Below are positions 60,045-64,000 of a DNA stretch of 64,000 bases, in pieces. The stretch comes from Thiomicrorhabdus sp963677355 (lineage in GTDB: Bacteria > Pseudomonadota > Gammaproteobacteria > Thiomicrospirales > Thiomicrospiraceae), in NCBI GenBank assembly GCA_963677355.2, contig CAXXXQ010000002.1, positions 992,001 through 1,056,000 of the forward strand, in the 5' to 3' direction. Numbering within the stretch: the stretch's first letter is position 1; every line of letters begins with the position of its first letter. The notes below the pieces were generated by a model. That model ran no database searches, had not been told where the DNA came from, and saw only the letters and a program-made list of their open reading frames with translations. The translations under genes were made by a program, and so were the position numbers.

Positions 60045-61445
60045 TTACGGAATTTCAAAACCTTGCTCTTTGAGTTTTGCCAACTTATAACGCAAGGTTC
60101 TCGGGCTGATATTCAAAGCTTCGGCGGTTTTTTGCCTATGCCCGCCGTTTTGCTTCAAAGTCTCCAATATCAGCTGAGTCTCTCTCGCTTTCAGATCGGT
60201 CGGCAGTCCAAGCTCTTCTTCACTACTTTGTACCGGCATCATCGGCGGTTCCTCAGACTGCGTTTCCGCCACTGATACTGGACTGTCATAAGCAGTATCT
60301 ACAGGATCTTGGTCGAGGAAATTAACGCCCTCGTCCAACAAAATATTCTGTTCCTGAATGGTATCACCGGTCATCAACACTAAGGCGCGTTGAATCACGT
60401 TATCCAATTCACGAATATTACCCGGCCACTTATATTCGATTAGGCGTTTCATCGCCGGTGCCGAAATCATCGGCTGTACACGAGTGGTTCCGCAATGTCG
60501 TTGAATCAAACGTTCGGCAATCGCGGCAATATCTTTCGGTCGATCACGCAAAGCCGGTAGATTCATCGGGAAGACGTTCAAACGATAAAAGAGGTCTTCT
60601 CTGAAATTACCTTCACTGATCGCCTTTTTCATATCGACATTGGAAGCGCTCAAAACACGCACGTCGAGCTCAACGGTTTTGGTACTGCCGATACGTTCCA
60701 CCTCTTTTTCCTGCAAAACACGTAACAACTTGGCTTGCAGATCCGGTTTCATCTCGCCGATTTCATCCAGAAAGATCGTTCCTTTCTGTGCTTGTTCAAA
60801 TTTACCCGGCATAGATTTGGCCGCACCGGTAAAAGCGCCCTTTTCATAACCGAACAAAATCGCTTCCAGCATGCTTTCCGGAATGGCGGCGCAGTTAATG
60901 GCGACAAACGGTTGCTTGGCTCGCGGAGATTGGGTGTGAATAAATCTAGCCAACACCTCTTTACCGGTGCCGCTCTCTCCGCTGATCATGACACTGGCGT
61001 CACTTTCAGCCACTTTTTGCGACATGGATTTCAGCTGTTGGGTCGCTGGATCAGCGACGACAAAATCGTCTTCACTGGAGGCATCACGATTAAAGTACGC
61101 CTTGGCTTTTTCCACCAAAACATCAGCTTCAAATGGTTTGACGATATAGTCGACCGCGCCTGATTTCATCGCATCAACCGCTTGCTCAATGGTGCCGTAG
61201 GCGGTCATCAAGACAATCGGTAAATAGGGCTTGGCGGCTCTGATTCTCTTCATCAACGCATAACCGTCCATACCGTCCATGCGGATGTCGCTAAACACCA
61301 TACCGATTTCATCACTCAGTGTGGTAATCGCCTCTTCGGCGCTACTGACGCTGATTACATCAAAGCCGTTCAACGTCAAGGTATCAACCAAAGCCTCCTG
61401 CAGCTCAGAATCATCCTCTACCACTAATATCTTGGCAATACTCAT
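60045..61445 (-). CDS. fleR: Sigma-54 dependent response regulator FleR
   Basis: A 466-residue NtrC-type regulator. The receiver domain has Asp53 in VFSDIRMDGMDG; the AAA+ domain has Walker A GESGTGKE and the sigma-54 contact loop GAFTGA; a Fis-type helix-turn-helix ends the chain (RQKTAEALNISPRTLRYKLAKL). Its start overlaps the stop of fleS by one base. It should activate the class III flagellar promoters on phosphorylation by FleS. Confidence 0.95.
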   Translation of the reverse strand: MSIAKILVVEDDSELQEALVDTLTLNGFDVISVSSAEEAITTLSDEIGMVFSDIRMDGMDGYALMKRIRAAKPYLPIVLMTAYGTIEQAVDAMKSGAVDYIVKPFEADVLVEKAKAYFNRDASSEDDFVVADPATQQLKSMSQKVAESDASVMISGESGTGKEVLARFIHTQSPRAKQPFVAINCAAIPESMLEAILFGYEKGAFTGAAKSMPGKFEQAQKGTIFLDEIGEMKPDLQAKLLRVLQEKEVERIGSTKTVELDVRVLSASNVDMKKAISEGNFREDLFYRLNVFPMNLPALRDRPKDIAAIAERLIQRHCGTTRVQPMISAPAMKRLIEYKWPGNIRELDNVIQRALVLMTGDTIQEQNILLDEGVNFLDQDPVDTAYDSPVSVAETQSEEPPMMPVQSSEEELGLPTDLKARETQLILETLKQNGGHRQKTAEALNISPRTLRYKLAKLKEQGFEIP

Positions 61446-62590
61446 TAATCATCCTCTTTGTGAGTGAGTGGCAACCTCAAGCCAAATTGAGATCCATAGC
61501 CAACTATCGATTTGACCCAAACTTCCCCGTTATGCGCTTCGGCAATCGCTCTGACGACCGCCAGACCGAGTCCGGTACCTTTTGCTCGACTGGTATAAAA
61601 AGGCTCAAAAATTTTCTCAAGCTTTTCACCTTCGATCCCCGGACCTTTATCGCTGACCACGATATCCACCCGGTCATTAGGCAATTTATTTACCGTGACT
61701 TTAATATCGGCCCGTTTGCCGACCACATCAATTGCATTGCCGATCAAGTTCTGTAATGCGGTAACCAAAGCATCCATGTCTCCGGAAACCGTCATGCCGG
61801 GCATAAACGCATTAAACTGTATGTTACTTTCCGACACTTGAACAGGTGATTCTACACTTTGTTCCAAATTCGTGATCAAATCTTCCATCCGCACCGGTCG
61901 GTCGCTACCTTTTCCGCCTTTAGCATACTGGAGCATATCTTTGACCAGTGCTTCCAAATGGTGAAGACTGTTGAGCGCTTTACCGACAAAATGCTCACGT
62001 TTGTCCGGGTCCAGATGTTCCGAGTTCATCTGAGAAACATAAAGTAACGCCGAAGAGAGCGGCGTACGTATCTGATGAGCTAAGGAAGCCGCCATCTCTC
62101 CCATAGAATGCAATCGCTGATGGCGGCTGACATGCTCTCGCAACTGTCTGGCTTCGGTGACGTCCTGAATCAGCACAATTTTACTCTGATGATCATCCAG
62201 CGGCGTTTCCGAGGTTTGATAGAAGCGATTATCGTGGGTGACCAATTCACCGGCATCATTAGTGCTGTAGAAGGCGTTCATCAACACAATATCCCAGTCA
62301 CGTCCCAAAGCATCGATCCCGAGGATTTTCTCGGCACTCGGATTCATCTCTAGAATTTTGTTCTGCGGATTGAGGACAATCACTCCGGCAGGCAGCAAAG
62401 CCAGTAGGCGCCCAAGGTGATCGGCAACCTGTTTCTTTTCCTGATCACTCTCGGCCAGCTGATTCTGCATGACTTCGACTTGCGTCTGCAAGGACTCATA
62501 AGATGAGCTTAATTGCAGCGAAGTCTGGTTAAAGAGTTTAAACGCCTCTTCCAGCTCTTTTAAACGTTCCTGTTCGACTTCACTGATCAC
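61445..62590 (-). CDS. fleS: Flagellar sensor histidine kinase FleS
   Basis: A 381-residue soluble kinase with no membrane segment. A short coiled coil (20-65) leads into a PAS domain (about 65-150), then HisKA with the phospho-acceptor in LAHQIRTPLSSAL, and HATPase_c with LQNLIGNAIDV, DKGPGIEG and GTGLGLAVV. FleS-type kinases sense an internal checkpoint signal. It begins 11 nt after the fleQ-like gene ends. Confidence 0.94.
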   Translation of the reverse strand: MISEVEQERLKELEEAFKLFNQTSLQLSSSYESLQTQVEVMQNQLAESDQEKKQVADHLGRLLALLPAGVIVLNPQNKILEMNPSAEKILGIDALGRDWDIVLMNAFYSTNDAGELVTHDNRFYQTSETPLDDHQSKIVLIQDVTEARQLREHVSRHQRLHSMGEMAASLAHQIRTPLSSALLYVSQMNSEHLDPDKREHFVGKALNSLHHLEALVKDMLQYAKGGKGSDRPVRMEDLITNLEQSVESPVQVSESNIQFNAFMPGMTVSGDMDALVTALQNLIGNAIDVVGKRADIKVTVNKLPNDRVDIVVSDKGPGIEGEKLEKIFEPFYTSRAKGTGLGLAVVRAIAEAHNGEVWVKSIVGYGSQFGLRLPLTHKEDD

Positions 62591-62601
62591 GGCTTAACCT
62601 G

Positions 62602-63711
62602 TTAATTGAGTTCATATTTACGAATCTTCTCGACCAAAGTGGTGCGATTCGTTTGTAGCAGTTTTGCCGCCTGGGAAACATTGCCATCAGTCTGCCAAAG
62701 CGCCTTTTGAATCAACTGAACTTCCATCTCAACCAAATACGATTTGAGATCCAAGCCGTTTTCCAAATCCGGAACCGAACCCGTATCACTTGTCAGGCTC
62801 TCCGTTGCAGAAGCCGCTTGCAGATCGACAGATACAGCTTCAGGCCGAGCATCGGAAACGGCTGTCGTTTCGGTTTCGGTTTCGCTCGATAAGACTTTCG
62901 ACTCTTCCTTGGCCGGAAGGATTAGTTCCGCATTGTCAGCCAAATCTACTTGATATTTGACCGGCAGATCATCGTATTCCACCGCCGTTGCCGGGAAAAG
63001 GATCGATAAACGTTCCGCTAAATTGCCCAGTTCACGTACATTTCCCGGCCAAGGGTAGTTCTGTAAGGAAATTAATGCCTTGTCACTTAGCAAAGGAGCT
63101 TGTCTGCCATTCTCTTTCAGGCGCACAAACATAAACTCGAACAGTTCCGGAATATCTTCCGGGCGCTCTTTTAGAGACGGCATTTCAATCGGGAAAACAT
63201 TAAGACGATAAAATAGATCTTCACGGAAATCTCCGGAAGCGATGTGCTCTTCCAAATTACGGTGGGTAGCGGCAATGACACGTACGTCACATTGAAAACT
63301 TTTATTACCACCAACACGCTCATAGATTCGTTCTTGCAGTACGCGCAGCAGTTTAACCTGCATAGGCAGAGGCATATCGCCGATCTCGTCCAGGAAAATA
63401 GTGCCTCTTTCCGCCATTTCAAAACGGCCTTTACGTGCGGTTATCGCACCGGTAAACGCCCCCTTCTCATGACCGAAAAGTTCACTTTCAAGCAGTTCGC
63501 CGGGAATGGCTCCGCAATTGATGGGAATAAAAGCTTTTTGAGATCTTTCGGAAGCGTTATGGAGAGCTTGGGCAACAACTTCTTTACCTGTTCCGGACTC
63601 GCCGAGGATAAGAACGGTTGCATCGGTTTGAGCAACTTGCAGGATAAGTTTTTTAACCTGTTGCATCGCTGGTCCACTGCCAACGAGCGAAGCAAATACA
63701 TTTTCTGACAT
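62602..63711 (-). CDS. fleQ: FleQ-like sigma-54 activator lacking the N-terminal domain
   Basis: A 369-residue AAA+ activator resembling the central and C-terminal parts of Pseudomonas FleQ: Walker A GESGTGKE (37-44), GAFTGA in GHEKGAFTGAITARKG, Walker B FLDEIGDMP, and a Fis-type helix-turn-helix (NVSQAAKLLQTNRTTLVEKIRKYELN). It starts almost directly at the AAA+ domain, whereas FleQ/FlrA proteins are about 490 residues with an N-terminal receiver-like domain. A near-consensus sigma-70 promoter just upstream supports the short start. Residues used by FleQ for c-di-GMP appear changed (FAS for FRS; QA for RN after Walker A). Confidence 0.9.
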   Translation of the reverse strand: MSENVFASLVGSGPAMQQVKKLILQVAQTDATVLILGESGTGKEVVAQALHNASERSQKAFIPINCGAIPGELLESELFGHEKGAFTGAITARKGRFEMAERGTIFLDEIGDMPLPMQVKLLRVLQERIYERVGGNKSFQCDVRVIAATHRNLEEHIASGDFREDLFYRLNVFPIEMPSLKERPEDIPELFEFMFVRLKENGRQAPLLSDKALISLQNYPWPGNVRELGNLAERLSILFPATAVEYDDLPVKYQVDLADNAELILPAKEESKVLSSETETETTAVSDARPEAVSVDLQAASATESLTSDTGSVPDLENGLDLKSYLVEMEVQLIQKALWQTDGNVSQAAKLLQTNRTTLVEKIRKYELN

Positions 63712-63753
63712 CTAGCCGCCATTTGTTAATAAAAATTAGACACCTAGGTCCCT

Positions 63754-63782
63754 TTTATATACTGCTTTCTCGGTGATGTCAA
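63754..63782 (-). promoter_or_regulatory. Sigma-70 promoter of the fleQ-like gene
   Basis: Minus strand TTGACA (63782-63777) and TATAAA (63759-63754), 17 nt apart. The transcript would start near 63747, 36 nt before the ATG. It marks the top of the flagellar hierarchy as sigma-70 driven. Confidence 0.8.
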
Positions 63783-63806
63783 AAATTTGGCACGATTTTT
63801 TGTAGG

Positions 63807-64000
63807 TTTATTTCAAATACTGTTTGGTTTGCGACATATTTCGTTTCATATCGCGGTGCTCAATATTGATTTTTTGCTGCTCGTCAGCCACGATTCGCAT
63901 CAACTCATCGTTATCTTCGGTCAGTTGTGGAATGATCTGCTGAAGAGCATCAGGATAGGTTTGCAAAGCCTCGGCAAGCTTTTGATCCCAACTACGGGTA
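63807..64000 (-). CDS. FliT-like flagellar chaperone (3' part)
   Basis: The last 64 residues of a small helical protein cut by the right edge; the frame ends KQYLK at a TAA. The pattern WDQKLAEALQTYPDALQQIIPQLTEDNDELMRIVADEQQ resembles the FliT family, which caps FliD and regulates flagellar genes. In related genomes fliD-fliS-fliT lie just upstream of fleQ, which supports the call. No full-length check is possible. Confidence 0.6.

Noticed and set aside
63787..63804. TTGGCACGATTTTTTGTA on the plus strand, resembling a sigma-54 -24 box
   Set aside because: The -24 half is perfect, but no GC falls 10 nt later, and it would point antisense into the FliT-like gene.

Overview
The window is an ordinary-looking stretch of gammaproteobacterial chromosome of moderate GC. 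Gene orders such as rne/rluC/HAD/maf/yceD/rpmF/plsX, ftsK-lolA-rarA-crcB-serS and fleQ-fleSR-fliEFGHIJ match those of Pseudomonas and relatives, and the proteins read as typical of that class. I suspect a marine sulfur-oxidiser-type lineage (Thiotrichales/Piscirickettsiaceae), but this is a guess from style, not proof. I see no phage, insertion sequence or CRISPR array.

Region 1 (1-8.5 kb) is a housekeeping block: plsX (cut by the window edge), rpmF, yceD, the Maf pyrophosphatase yceF, a HAD phosphatase, rluC, a long rne leader, rne (RNase E), a low-molecular-weight tyrosine phosphatase and rluA. Region 2 (8.5-13 kb) is the least familiar part: a two-gene operon for a very acidic protein and a single-pass membrane coiled-coil protein, preceded by a good sigma-54 type promoter, and then a TetR-regulated cluster of two small membrane proteins with a striking palindromic operator. 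Region 3 (13-28 kb) holds tRNA-Ser(UGA), a small O6-alkylguanine methyltransferase, serS, the complete glycine cleavage set (gcvT, gcvH, gcvP and a GcvR-like ACT protein), crcB, rarA, lolA, ftsK, trxB, a periplasmic FKBP isomerase and two small proteins.

Region 4 (28-64 kb) is a nearly complete polar-type flagellum and chemotaxis island. On the minus strand, in transcription order from the right edge: a FliT-like end, fleQ-like, fleS, fleR; fliE-F-G-H-I-J; fliK, an MCP, motA, motB, fliL-M-N-O-P-Q-R, flhB, flhA, flhF, fleN, fliA, cheY; cheZ, cheA, cheW. Further left are cheR, cheB and another MCP. A plus-strand group carries a FliK-C-like protein, cheW, a CheY-like regulator, a STAS protein and a free-standing FlhB C-terminal domain.

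Five flagellar/chemotaxis transcription units (fliE, fliK, cheA, the plus-strand cheW and one MCP) have -24/-12 elements close to TGGCA-N6-YTGCT. FleQ- and FleR-type activators with intact GAFTGA loops are encoded at the right end, so the logic is FleQ/FleSR-sigma54 with FliA as the late sigma factor. The same element in front of the unknown 8.6-11.0 kb operon suggests that it belongs to this regulon. Other points of note are a fliH gene that is only readable through a shift at a run of seven A, a FleQ-like activator without its N-terminal domain and without the usual c-di-GMP contact residues, and a CheA with three tandem acidic repeats resembling EF-hand loops.
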